Assembly (NCBI GenBank): GCA_011799875.1
Contig: CM022303.1
Span: forward strand, 429,025,108 to 429,089,107
Direction of reading: 5' to 3'
Source of the DNA: Thinopyrum elongatum
Taxonomy: Eukaryota; Streptophyta; Magnoliopsida; Poales; Poaceae
Length of the DNA: 64,000 nt
Shown here one piece after another: positions 1 to 8,914 of this stretch. Numbering within the stretch: the stretch's first letter is position 1; each line of letters starts with the position of its first letter. The position numbers and the translations under genes were made by a program. The notes under the pieces are model-generated. The model was not told the origin of the DNA and searched no databases. It worked only from the letters and a program-made list of their open reading frames with translations.

Positions 1-1165
1 TACTCTCCGCAATGAAGATATACTAGAGATGCTGCCCATTTGCTATTTTTGGGATGCTAACCCTGTTGAACTTAACATGCCGTTCCATGTACTTACGTAG
101 GGCCATAACGAGCGATGTTGTTGTTTGCCGTCGAGGTTAGCTGCATCCCATGTGTTACAATATTTCACATCATTTGTGCAATTGCAGTTTAACTTCCAAC
201 ATTTACTGGTTGCATGTAGGTACACATGTTAGTGGCACTGATCCACACTTCGACCCAGAGGAACATCTCGCCTCCCCCGCCGCTGACTTTGGGCGGGCTC
301 TGGCCAAGATGAAGTGCCCCAGCAAATACCTCTCAGGACTTACCAAGTATGTACTCACCAGTTCAATCTTACCAATACCAGTTGCAATTAATGGCTATGT
401 TTTGTACGGTCGATATATTAAGCATGTTGTAGTAAACATGCCTAACACGTTTTAGCTACTTTCCCTATCTTTTTATAGACAACTGGGCCATTCTCTGCTC
501 TGGCAGCACTTGCCTTGTGATGTTTATTTCTGCCAATTGCATTTTTATCAGTACTGGTTTCAATGGCTATTAAGCCTGTTGCAATTAACAGTTGTATCCA
601 TTTTTAAACAGTCGTATTTCAATGGCTACAAACTTACAAAACATGACTTAGGATGATGTTAAGCCTGTTGCAATTAACAGTTGTATCCATTTTTTAATAC
701 ATCCCTTTGCTACCGTGCTACTCTTTCGCAATGAAGATATCACTACAGATGCTGCCGTTTTATTACCATTTGCTATTTTTGGTGGATGTTAACCCTGTTT
801 TAGTTAATATTGGCTTTCCATGTACTTACACAGGGCTACAATGGGCGATGCCGTTGTTTGCCGTCGAGGTTAGCTGCATCCCATGTCTTATACAACATCT
901 GTTCCTAAATATAAGTATTTTTAGAGATTTCAATATAGACTACATAAGGAGCAAATGAGTGAATCTAGATTCTAATCTAAACTATATCTATATTTCTATA
1001 TACATCCGTATGTAGTTCATATTGAAATCTCTAAAAATACTTGTACTTAGGAACATAGGTAGTTGTATTTTACATCATTTGTGCAATCTCAATTTAGCTT
1101 CTAACATTTACTGGTTGCTTGTAGGTACATATATGAGCGGTACCGATCCATGCTTTGATCCCTTT
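1..1165 (+). repeat. Partial tandem duplication of a gene segment inside CACTA F
   Basis: Bases 1-240 and 719-1165 are diverged copies. Both contain GAAGATATAC/GAAGATATCAC, then TTTGCCGTCGAGGTTAGCTG, then an apparent intron end followed by GTACA(C/T)ATNTNAG and a GTDPxFDP-coding stretch. The second copy contains a Stowaway MITE (901-1054) that the first lacks. The first copy instead continues through a different exon-like stretch ending in a GT splice donor near 346. A smaller 88-bp duplication (TAAGCCTGTTGCAATTAACA at 571 and 659) lies between them. Confidence 0.7.
901..1054. mobile_element. Stowaway-like MITE (about 154 bp)
   Basis: The ends form an inverted repeat: GTTCCTAAATATAAGTATTT at the left against the complement of the right end reading GTTCCTAAGTACAAGTATTT. 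The inner arms (AGAGATTTCAATAT) are also complementary, so the element folds into a long hairpin typical of Tc1/mariner-type Stowaway MITEs of Triticeae. The outermost CTCCCTCC bases common in this family are not preserved. The parallel duplicated segment at about 150 lacks the insert and acts as an internal empty site. Confidence 0.8.
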
Positions 1166-1658
1166 TGCGTATGGGGTAATGAGATATTCATGAACAAGCA
1201 TCAAGTGAGGAAACTAAGAAAGATTGTTAGGGGAAAGAAACGGGTGATGGGAATTAAGCTCTTTTTTTACACTTTGTCCAAGACAACAGTGAACTTTAGG
1301 ATTGTAAGTAATGTATTGCCTTTTCCCCTGCCCACAACAAGTTACTCTATTAGACCTCAGTATCTAATATTTTTCTCTTTTCAGTGGTTTCCGAAGCTAT
1401 TAACTGATGATTACCTTGCAACTACATGACCTGAGTGGAGGCAACCAAGGTTAAAGTATATAATTCATGCTACCATGATAATGCTCTAGAAGTCTTCCCG
1501 AAGGCGGTGAAGGATGGGCGGGCGATCATCACAAGGGGTTGGACAAAAGTTGTTCGTGCCTATGGCAAGCAGGAAGGCACATTATGGCATTCCGCTTCTT
1601 CAACACCATCGGCAGTCAAAATGATTTACACTTGTCTCTTCACCTTTACCGCCTCTAA
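1124..1658 (+). pseudogene. B3 DNA-binding-domain gene fragment in CACTA F
   Basis: Two exon-like segments are visible. The first, about 1124-1303, encodes GTYMSGTDPCFDPFCVWGNE and a basic HQVRKLRKIV stretch, and ends at a good donor (GTAAGTAA). The second starts at 1385 after a TTTTCAG acceptor. It encodes FPKLLTDDYL, then VFPKAVKDGRAIITRGWTKV, and in another frame a terminal FRFFNTIGSQNDLHLSLHLY before a TAA at 1656. The order (basic N-terminal strand, ITRGWTKVVRAYG, C-terminal beta strands ending LYRL) is what plant B3 domains show. An in-frame stop at 1427 and at least one frameshift near 1590 break it. The related copy in CACTA J is at 54004-54448. The family call rests on motif reading only. 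Confidence 0.6.
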
Positions 1659-1733
1659 ATATTGTGGTTCATCATAGTTAATTGCTGTCTAATCCTGTAA
1701 TTACTGAACATATTGTACTGACAATTTTATTTA

Positions 1734-1900
1734 GGGATTTTTATTTCTGTGCCCCTGGTTCGTTAGTTGTACTCATTCATCCCCACTCTCTTAACCTTTG
1801 CTCACTTTTCCCCACTCCCTTGCCCGAAACCCTCAGAACAGGTTACAACGGACGTTGCCGTCGGGTCAATGCCTTTGAACGTTAACTCTGACGAGTGGGG
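1734..1900 (+). repeat. Left terminal inverted repeat of the MULE
   Basis: About 165 bp, pairing with 6677-6841. The two arms stay recognisable to the CTGACGAGTGGGG block, with scattered substitutions and a small indel in the outermost 15 bp. Confidence 0.9.
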
Positions 1901-2036
1901 CCGAGTCCACCTTTGATCGTTTACCCGTATAGTGGTTTCGTATGCTGACCATACAGTGGTATTCGTATACGTGGGCACATGCAACTAACCGCAGTCGTGG
2001 GGTAGCACGTGTCCATGGGACATGCCCGAAACGTCC

Positions 2037-2048
2037 CATAGTATAAAG
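2037..2048 (+). promoter_or_regulatory. TATA-box-like core promoter of the MULE zinc-finger gene
   Basis: AGTATAAAGAGG followed by a C/T-rich leader, about 185 bases before the ATG at 2226. The leader (CCTCC, TCGTC, CTCTCC repeats) looks like a grass 5' UTR. Inference from motif and spacing only. Confidence 0.5.
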
Positions 2049-2225
2049 AGGGGGAACCACCTGCCGGCGCATCGCCCCTACCATTTTCCCCCAAATCCCC
2101 TCCCTGCCGCATCGTCTTCCTTTCCTCCACCGGCGTCGTCTCGCTCTCCTCGACTGCCTCCACCGCAACGTCTCGCTCTCCCCCACCGCATCCTCTTCCT
2201 CACCTTCATCGCCTCCATCTGTCCG

Positions 2226-3529
2226 ATGGCGGAAGCTCGTGGCGACGCCGGCGTAGCGGCCGGAGATGTAGTGGAGCTGCAGGGCGTGGTGACCGCGGAT
2301 GAAGTGAAGGACGTTGGCGGCGTCCACGGCGGTGCGGGGAAACTCCCAAGCGCTGCAGATGTGGAGAAGGAGGTGGCAGGCTCCGCCTCAGCGCTGCCGG
2401 GGCAGAAGGTGACGGCGTCGAGCGGCGCAGTCCATCCTAATGCGCAGCCTGGTGAGGAGCAGGAGGTATTTGCAATTGCTTGTTAGTTGCAATATTTAGG
2501 ATATTAGCTTGTAGAGTTAGTTGCATTGATTAGATTGTGATTCTTACGGTAGTACAGATGGCTAGAGTAGTTGGTTTGACGGATGGGCCGGGGTTTTCTA
2601 AATGGGGGGGATGGGGTTTTTTGTACTAGGGTTTTTTGGATTACAGTCGTTGCAAAAATGCTAGATAGATCTGTATGAGAGATAGGGATCTCTGTGCTTC
2701 AATGCTACACAGATGTATGCTTATTAGATTTGTTTTTAATGCTACACAGATTGGGGGTTTTAATGCTATAGACATGTATGCTTATTAGATTGGGTCCCTA
2801 TTAGATTTGTTTTTGAATGCTACACAGATTGGGGTTTTGAATGTCATACTCCCAAATGGAATCCATTGATTAAGAAGTTATTTGATTCATTAGTATATAA
2901 ATTTGTCCACAATATGTAGTTATATTAGCTCTGTTGTTCAATGTGTGTGCATGACAATGGAAAATGCAAATAGGATCATAGTATATTAGCCCTATGATCA
3001 ATGTGTCATGTGTGCATATCTAAATTTTCAATTGGCTTCTGTATTTACTAGTGATGGATGTAATTGTATATTCAGGAGGATGATATGGTTGGGGGAAAAA
3101 GAGGAAGCTAGCCCTTACTGGGTTCGACCCGTACGATCCAGAGTATAGTGACGACGAAGAATATGAGGTAAGCCTACTTGAAATTTAGATTGTTCATTTA
3201 GTTCCTTTGACATGGTGTATATGAATCTATAATGTATTAATGTAATTCATTCATGTGTGCAGTATGATTCTGGAGAAGATGTGTACAAGGGCAACGTCGC
3301 GTCCTTCACAGCGAAGGAGGTGGAGAAGATCAAGACCAAGGGAGTTGCTTCCTTCTACAGCCGCAAGATCAAGAAGTGGCACTGCCCCTACTGCACCACC
3401 AAGCCAAAGCCAAAGGATGGCCACTTCGATCACTTTGTGTCTCATGCAGAGGATGTAGCAATTTGCGGGGAGAACTACATGATCAGGGGGCAGCATGCTG
3501 CCCTCGCGAAGGCCCTGACTCCGGTGTGA
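2226..3529 (+). CDS. zf-XS-like zinc-finger protein gene, three exons, carried by the MULE
   Basis: Exon 1 (2226-2465) encodes 80 residues starting MAEARGDAG, Ala/Gly/Val-rich and acidic. It ends at GAG|GTATTT. Exon 2 (3076-3167) follows a TATATTCAG acceptor and encodes an acidic stretch ending PYDPEYSDDEEYE before GTAAGC. It reads cleanly only if one G is added to the G-run near 3090, which also makes the exon 93 nt and keeps phase. So there is a 1-base deletion here or a sequence error. Exon 3 (3263-3529, TGA) encodes a Lys-rich helix and then WHCPYCTTKPKPKDG, HFDHFVSHAED and QHAALAKAL. This C-x2-C...H...H layout followed by an (H)xALAK helix resembles the zf-XS domain of plant SGS3/FDM-type RNA-directed DNA methylation proteins. 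No XS or XH domain follows; the product (~199 aa) would be zinc finger only. Function unknown; it could be captured host sequence or a MULE accessory gene. Confidence 0.6.
2690..2845 (+). repeat. Imperfect duplication in intron 1 of the zinc-finger gene
   Basis: TTATTAGATTTGTTTTTAAT followed by GCTACACAGATTGGGGGTTT appears near 2722 and again, slightly changed, near 2799. The intron (2466-3075) is otherwise AT-rich without ORFs. Confidence 0.6.
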
Positions 3530-5460
3530 TGTGATGATGTGATGAACTGAATGTGGCAGCATGTTTTATCTTTATCTTTTGGGTTACTTTTGGTAAACTG
3601 AATGTGGCTGTTTATGATGTGATGAACTGAATCTATGGTAGTAATGTATTATGCTATATATATTTGTCTGTCCTTAAATTTGCCTGTGGTGTATGGTTAG
3701 TTCTGTTTAGATGTTGTGAGCTATGAGTTTAGGTGCTGCAATGATAACACATGTTGTTTCAGTGTTGCTTCACTGATCAGACATGCTGCTTTTTCTCACC
3801 AGTTTAGGTGCTGCAATGATCACACGTGTTGTTTCAGTGTTGCTTCACTGATGAGACATGCTGCTTTTTCACTGATCATAAAGGAGTATTATCCTAATTA
3901 TTTGTATCATGTTTATTAATCAAATGCATGCTTTTTCCCACCAGCATGTCTCATTATCCGATGTTTTGAACTGACATTCGACAGGACAGTATAAATTCAA
4001 AAAAATGCAAAAAAAACCTTGGCAAACTATCTATGTTTGTGTAGGAGATCGTGTGTGCAAAATTTGAAGTGATTTAGAGGAGGTCAAAGAAATTTGAATT
4101 TGAGAAATGTGCTCCAAATGAGCTCCCAGGCTAGGGTAAACAGCCCCATTTGTAATCAAGTTTTTTTGGACCTACTCTAAATGAGCCAAATGTTTTTTAT
4201 TGACACCTATTAAATCTATATAGTGTAGATTCGAAGTCTCAGTATTTTTTTGAAGTAATCTTCATATTTTTACATTTTCTTTTGAAAAAATATGCTTTAA
4301 TATAAAAATTATTAAAAACATGTTTAAAATATGAAAATGGAAAACTAAGTTCAGATCCTTCTTATTCACTTTGAAATAAAGCTTTGGTGATTTTTTTGAT
4401 TTTTTAAAATTTTTCAAAAACAGAAGGTAACCCTACCTCCTCTCCTTAAACTCTATGAAATGTTGTACATGATAGCTCATATGTGTCAAGGTTTTTTCAT
4501 GAAAATGACCATAGACCAAGTTTATGATTTTTGGTTGGTAACATGTCACATAAGACAACATTGTGCGCAGGTTTTATATTTTTTTGATTTTTTTTAAATT
4601 AATGGTGCTCATTTGACCTCGATCGTGCTAGCTAGGTTTTTTTTTAAATGTCCGTATACCAAGTTTAGTATTTTTACATGTTAATGTGTCTTATAAAACG
4701 ACGAACAACAAAGGTTTCATATATTTTTGATTTTTTTTAAATTAGTTATGCTCAGTCAAAGCCTTGGAAACCCCGTTGACCAGCTCAAAAGCCCTATAAA
4801 CCCCGCGAGGTTTCGCCTAACCCTAGCTCCGAACGTCAGCCGTCCGATCATACCCTGGCGCCAAGCGACAACCGTCAGATGTTGTCTTCTAGAAGGAATT
4901 CGGTGGGCAGGCTCCGCGCCGTTGGATCACATGGACGGCTCCGCATCATTGGATCGTGGGGCGATCCGTGAGAGGCGATCCTGTTGGTTGTGCTCGGCTG
5001 CTCGCCCACCACTAACTCCGCGAAAAAAAAGTAGTTAATGGCCCAAAAGGAAACCAAGCTCTGGTTGGGCCATCGAATTGCGTCATTTTTTGCATCGTTT
5101 GCTCTATTTTTTGTGAACGTGCTGGCTCTGTTTTTTTGCATCATTTGAAATTACACAACAATTGACATTGCCTAGAAAATTTAGTTATTTTTGTTCAATA
5201 CAAATGCAAAATGACCAAATTTATAAGGGGCAAATTTATTTTTATCATGCAAAATGGCTACAAACTATTCAAAAATTGTCTCTTTTTGTTCATATAATAT
5301 ATATGACCACGGAGTCCCACACGTGTAATTAGCTTATTTTTCTTCTTCTTTTCAAACCACGGTTTCCCACGCGTGTACACTCCCGATGCCGCGGTGGGTG
5401 TGAAAACGGGCTACTTCACATTTGACCCCGTTATTGCCACGGCGAAGTAACACGTAGCAC
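3530..5460. other. Non-coding interior of the MULE
   Basis: No supported gene. It holds the 3' region of the zinc-finger gene and a 75-bp direct tandem pair (3726-3875, AGTTTAGGTGCTGCAATGAT twice). An AT-rich tract (about 4000-4760) has many T and A runs. From 4790 to 5040 there is GC-richer DNA with repeated GGATC-type words. A CACACGTGTAA G-box-like word lies near 5318. Confidence 0.6.
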
Positions 5461-5462
5461 TA

Positions 5463-5477
5463 CGGCTATTTAAGCCA
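5463..5477 (+). promoter_or_regulatory. TATA-like core promoter of the 136-aa ORF
   Basis: GGCTATTTAAGCCACC, followed by a strongly C/T-rich leader (CATCCTCTGCCATC repeats) up to the ATG at 5575. This is a typical grass promoter/5' UTR arrangement. Confidence 0.45.
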
Positions 5478-5574
5478 CCCTCTGCCTCTGCCATCCCTCA
5501 TACATCTCCCATCCTCTGCCATCTGCCCTTCTTGCTCTTCGACCCCTTCTCCTTCTTCTGCACATCCCTCAGCC

Positions 5575-5985
5575 ATGCAGTACACCGGACCAATCTACCG
5601 CTTCCCACCCACCGTGCCAGAGAGGCTCCACCCTACCGGCATGTATGTTGAGCGCACACTACGTGTGTGGGCGATAGCAAGGTGGAGGACCACAAGGAAC
5701 TTCACCAAGTTCTTCCTCACGGCCGGCTACCGCCACCTCCCGCGGGGATCTCCAATGATGTTCCGCGTTGAGGAGGTTATCCAAAACGGGGTGGTGGTTG
5801 CTCTCCTTGCCCACTTCACCAACACATTCAACGCCTTCTACCTCCTCGGCTGGGTGTTTTGGTCTGGCTGCGAGTTCATCGCTTTCACCACCCACAACAT
5901 GTTCACGGAGTATACCAACATCTTCCCCACTGCGTCGCGCATGCACACTCTTCCATACCCCATCGACAACACCCCGGAGGAGTAG
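5575..5985 (+). CDS. Unrecognised 136-aa protein carried by the MULE
   Basis: A single uninterrupted ORF starting MQYTGPIYRFPPTVPERLHP and ending in an acidic IDNTPEE. I do not recognise the family. It has a basic N-terminal half (RTLRVWAIARWRTTRNFTK), a middle with hydrophobic runs (VVVALLAHF, FYLLGWVFW) and a C-terminal His/Phe/Thr-rich stretch (FIAFTTHNMFTEYTNIF). The hydrophobic runs are short and contain polar residues, so membrane insertion is uncertain. The start is supported by the preceding C/T-rich leader and TATA-like box, and codon third positions are C-rich as in grass genes. No frameshift or internal stop is present, unlike most coding remnants in the window. It may be a captured host exon or a MULE accessory gene. 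Confidence 0.5.
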   Translation: MQYTGPIYRFPPTVPERLHPTGMYVERTLRVWAIARWRTTRNFTKFFLTAGYRHLPRGSPMMFRVEEVIQNGVVVALLAHFTNTFNAFYLLGWVFWSGCEFIAFTTHNMFTEYTNIFPTASRMHTLPYPIDNTPEE

Positions 5986-6676
5986 TGAAGGGTGCCCGGA
6001 GGAGGAGCGAGGTGGAGAAGGCGGCGGCTAGGGTTCTAAACCCTCTATCTATTTTTCTTTTTTTTAGTCTATGTTACGTTAAGTTGTAATTGAACTATGT
6101 TGGAGATGCTATGGGCTTGTTGGCCCTTTTATTAAGTTCTATTATTAAGTTTTCTATCTATTCTATTATTAAGTTCTTCCTAGTTTGAACTATGTGATCT
6201 TGCTATGGGCTTGTTGGCCCTATCTACTTATTTGTTGATTGTTTTCTTAGAGAGCTCGCTTTGTTAGTAACCACCTAGTGCATGTAGCCACAATGAACCC
6301 TTCTCTTTTTTTTACACAAGCCACAAATATGTAGCCACCTAGCTAGAAGAGAGGAACCAGCGGCAGTGACCGTCGCTGCATCCGTGGCGGCTGGTGTGCA
6401 AGAAAGCTGCTCGGTCAGTGCATCGTGGCGGCACGCATCAGCGCATGCAGGCTCGGTCAGCGCATGTAGGCTCGGTCGGTGCATCGTGGCGGCGCACATC
6501 AATGCATGCAGGTAGGCTTTGCTGGGTGCATGCATAGCAGGCTTCTGTCATGGCGGCGCGCACAGGTGTTTAATGCAACGGACGGCCCAACGAAACCACG
6601 GCCCAACGGTCAAACAGCGACACCGCCCAACGCGGCCCCACTTGTCAGGTCCAACGGATGACACAGTCCAGCACGT
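5986..6676. other. Non-coding MULE right arm with short duplications
   Basis: The 3' region of the 136-aa ORF contains CTATGGGCTTGTTGGCCCT twice (about 6111 and 6203). Around 6410-6500 a short GCATGCAGGCTCGGTCAG / GTGCATCGTGGCGGC motif is reiterated. No convincing gene. Confidence 0.5.
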
Positions 6677-6841
6677 CCCCACTCGTCAGAGTTAATGATC
6701 AAGCCATTGACCCGACGGCAATGTCTGTTGTGACCAGTTCTGAGGGTTTCGGGCAAGGGAGTGGGGAAAACTGAGCAAAAGTTAAGAGCGCGGGGATGAA
6801 TGAGTAGAGCTAAGGAACCAGGGGCACAGATGTCAAAACCC
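6677..6841 (-). repeat. Right terminal inverted repeat of the MULE
   Basis: Complement of 1734-1900 with about 165 bp of recognisable pairing; it is immediately followed by the second TTTTATTTA target duplication. Confidence 0.9.
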
Positions 6842-6949
6842 TTTTATTTATGGATTCATTGTTGAACCATTGTGCTGAGAATTTGAATTCCATGTTTCAT
6901 ATTCAAAATTTCCAATTCGAATAATAAATTACAGGGAAAAATAAAATTA

Positions 6950-7543
6950 TACAGGAGAAAATAAAATAATGTGCACACGGTTAGAAAGAAAACAGCGTGT
7001 GCGATGAAAAATAGAGAACAAACGATTCTTTGACGTGAAACGTTTGCGATACCCGATGGACGCACACATGATTTCGTCTCATATGTGTGTGCGATTCATG
7101 GTAATATGGCAAACGTTTCAAACTAGTGTGTGTGTGTGTGATAGGAATACCAATCACACACAGTTATGAAAATGGACACGTTGGCTTTAGTAGAGGCACC
7201 GCACACATTTTACATTCTTGAACCGTGTGCGATAACGTACCTATCACAAACATATCGCTAGATTAAATGTTGATGTCCACCTTTTTCACATGACTGTAGC
7301 GGCATATCGTATGGGATGTCCCTCTGATCAGAAACGTAACATCGAGATGTAATGTGTGGGACTGGGGCGGCTTCTCATACGTTTATTCTATGGTGATCGT
7401 CAGTAGCTGCTCGCCTATCCCCGATGATTTCTGGGTCATGTGGGAAGGACCCCCCTATCACAGTCACTCACTAGGTGACGGTTCCAAATGCCATCGCAGA
7501 AAGGAGATAAAAACCGTTTGTATAGCACGATACGGTACCAGTG
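6950..7543. repeat. Subterminal repeats and terminal inverted repeat of CACTA F
   Basis: Short motifs on both strands (GTGTGCGAT, CGCACACA, AACCGTGTGCGAT, AAACGTTT) recur through 6970-7260, as expected for transposase-binding subterminal repeats of CACTA elements. The same vocabulary recurs in copy J at 53560-53815. A palindromic block at 7430-7500 (GTCACTCACTAGGTGACGGT) has a counterpart at 53297-53340. The terminal repeat itself is 7514-7543. Confidence 0.75.
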
Positions 7544-7556
7544 AATGGTTCTAGGC

Positions 7557-8476
7557 TGTCGTGGTATAACACGGCCACCTATGGGACCATCTGCCCCTTG
7601 TGGTTCAGCAAGGGGGAAGAACACATTGCACAAAGAGCGGAGAGCATAGAGCAGCACGGCAGCGATGATACGAGCAGTTTTAACCCAGGTTCGGGCCGCC
7701 GCGAGGTGTAAAACCCTACTCCTACTTTGGTGGATTGATGAAACGGCCGTGGTGGAGACGCAGCGCTCTAGCCCGGAAAGGTCGCCTTGGGACGAGAGCA
7801 ACTATGCACGTATGAGTGTACAGGGGCCCGAATCCTTTCTATGGTTGCCACGGCCCTCTTTTTATAGGTCAATGGTTTACCAAAATGGAAAAATAGTCAT
7901 TATCTAGTGATTAGATAGCCACAGTGCTATCATACCTAACTCTGCAGATAGGACAAGGTGCATTAAATGCACCGCTTAGTGTCACATCGTGGGTGTAGCC
8001 CGGCAAGCCTTGCCGTCCCATGCAACCACCTCCTCGCCTGTCTGCATGACACGTCTCCTGAACGGGGCTCATTTAGGGCTGCTCTTCCTCATAAATGGTT
8101 GCCACGTGCCAAATAACATCCACTTAATCTCTTGGGGGCTCGACACCGCACCGATAGGTGACTTGTGTTGCTGAGAGGTGGAGCGGTGGAGCCTTGGCGG
8201 GGTAATCCGCCCTCGGCGTCCCCGGCAGGCCTGCCGGGGGAGTCTTGAGACTTGCCATTGAGATAACATTGACCCCGCCTGGCTCGACTGCCCGGCAAGG
8301 GAGGTTTTTCCTTAGTGATATCTTGCTCATTTGGTTGGTCATGGTCTTTTTGATCTGCCCTCTGATTTCTCAAAGAGCTTATCTCTTCGGCTTGGTCTTG
8401 CCTTGGATGCTGCAACCTTGCTCTTAAGCCTGTGTACAGTCCGGGCAACACGCACCTGGGGTTTGTTGCACCGACA
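7557..8476 (-). repeat. 3' LTR of element A (920 bp)
   Basis: On the minus strand it starts TGTCGGTGCAACAAACCCC (8476) and ends CCACGACA (7557). A TATA box (CTATAAAAAG on the minus strand) lies at about 7857-7866. The 3' portion resembles the LTR ends of element D (AAGGGGCCT..TGGTCCCATAGGTGGC), showing the two elements belong to related families. Confidence 0.9.
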
Positions 8477-8491
8477 GGAGCCCCCGGGCCT
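8477..8491 (-). other. Polypurine tract of element A
   Basis: On the minus strand, GCCCGGGGGCTCC directly before the TGTCGG of the 3' LTR. This is the plus-strand priming site that fixes the orientation of the element. Confidence 0.8.
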
Positions 8492-8914
8492 GGCCTAAAC
8501 GCGCTGCCGAGCGTCGTCGGGGTAGGCCCTGTCTAGTGCACAGGCGAGAGGGTTGCGGTAGCTCGTCCTTTGAGATCTTCTTTGCTTCTTCATTAACCTG
8601 TTCTTGAATCATTTTCCTGTTTTTCCGCGTGTCGTGTGACGCCAATTGCCATGGGGCCATCCCTATAATGGCCCATGAATGACTTTAACACACGGGGGAG
8701 TAACTACCAATTCACTCATCCCACCATGCCCTTATCCTTTGCCACGTATGCCTCATGCATTGAGTGGGGTAGGTAACGGAGGCATGTGGTGCGCGGGGGT
8801 TGTTGTAAGGGGACGGTTATCGGATCTGGCCGTCGGTGGTAGTTTAGACAGGTCGGATCAGAAAGAACCCCTCTGGGGTGGGGGTGAAGGAGCAGCCCCC
8901 AGACCCAGTCTGCC

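Larger units (their letters stand above)
1725..6850. mobile_element. Mutator-like element (MULE, DTM) at 1734-6841 with 9-bp TSDs
   Basis: The ends are inverted repeats of about 165 bp, starting GGGATTTTTATTTCTGTGCC at 1734 and, on the minus strand, GGGTTTTGACATCTGTGCCC from 6841. They share CATTCATCCCC, CCCACTCCCTTGCCCGAAAC and TTGCCGTCGGGTCAATG. The 9-bp TTTTATTTA stands directly outside both ends (1725-1733 and 6842-6850), a perfect target duplication of Mutator length. No MURA transposase is encoded, so it is non-autonomous. It carries two gene-like units (2226-3529 and 5575-5985), the organisation called Pack-MULE when the cargo is captured host DNA. It landed in the body of CACTA F just after the B3 pseudogene. 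Confidence 0.9.
1..7543. mobile_element. CACTA-type DNA transposon copy F, one end only (left end before window)
   Basis: The right terminus at 7543 reads, on the minus strand, CACTGGTACCGTATC and then GTGCTATACAAACGG. This matches the terminus of copy J at 53235 (CACTGCTACAGCGAG then the same GTGCTATACAAACGG). CACTG ends are typical of CACTA (En/Spm, DTC) elements. The body holds a decayed B3-domain gene pointing towards this terminus, exactly as in copy J. A MULE (1734-6841) interrupts it. The bases after the terminus (aat, 7544-7546) would be the 3-bp target duplication, but the other end lies outside the window. The insertion cut the integrase of gypsy element E (44353-44550). No transposase is visible in this part. 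Confidence 0.8.
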
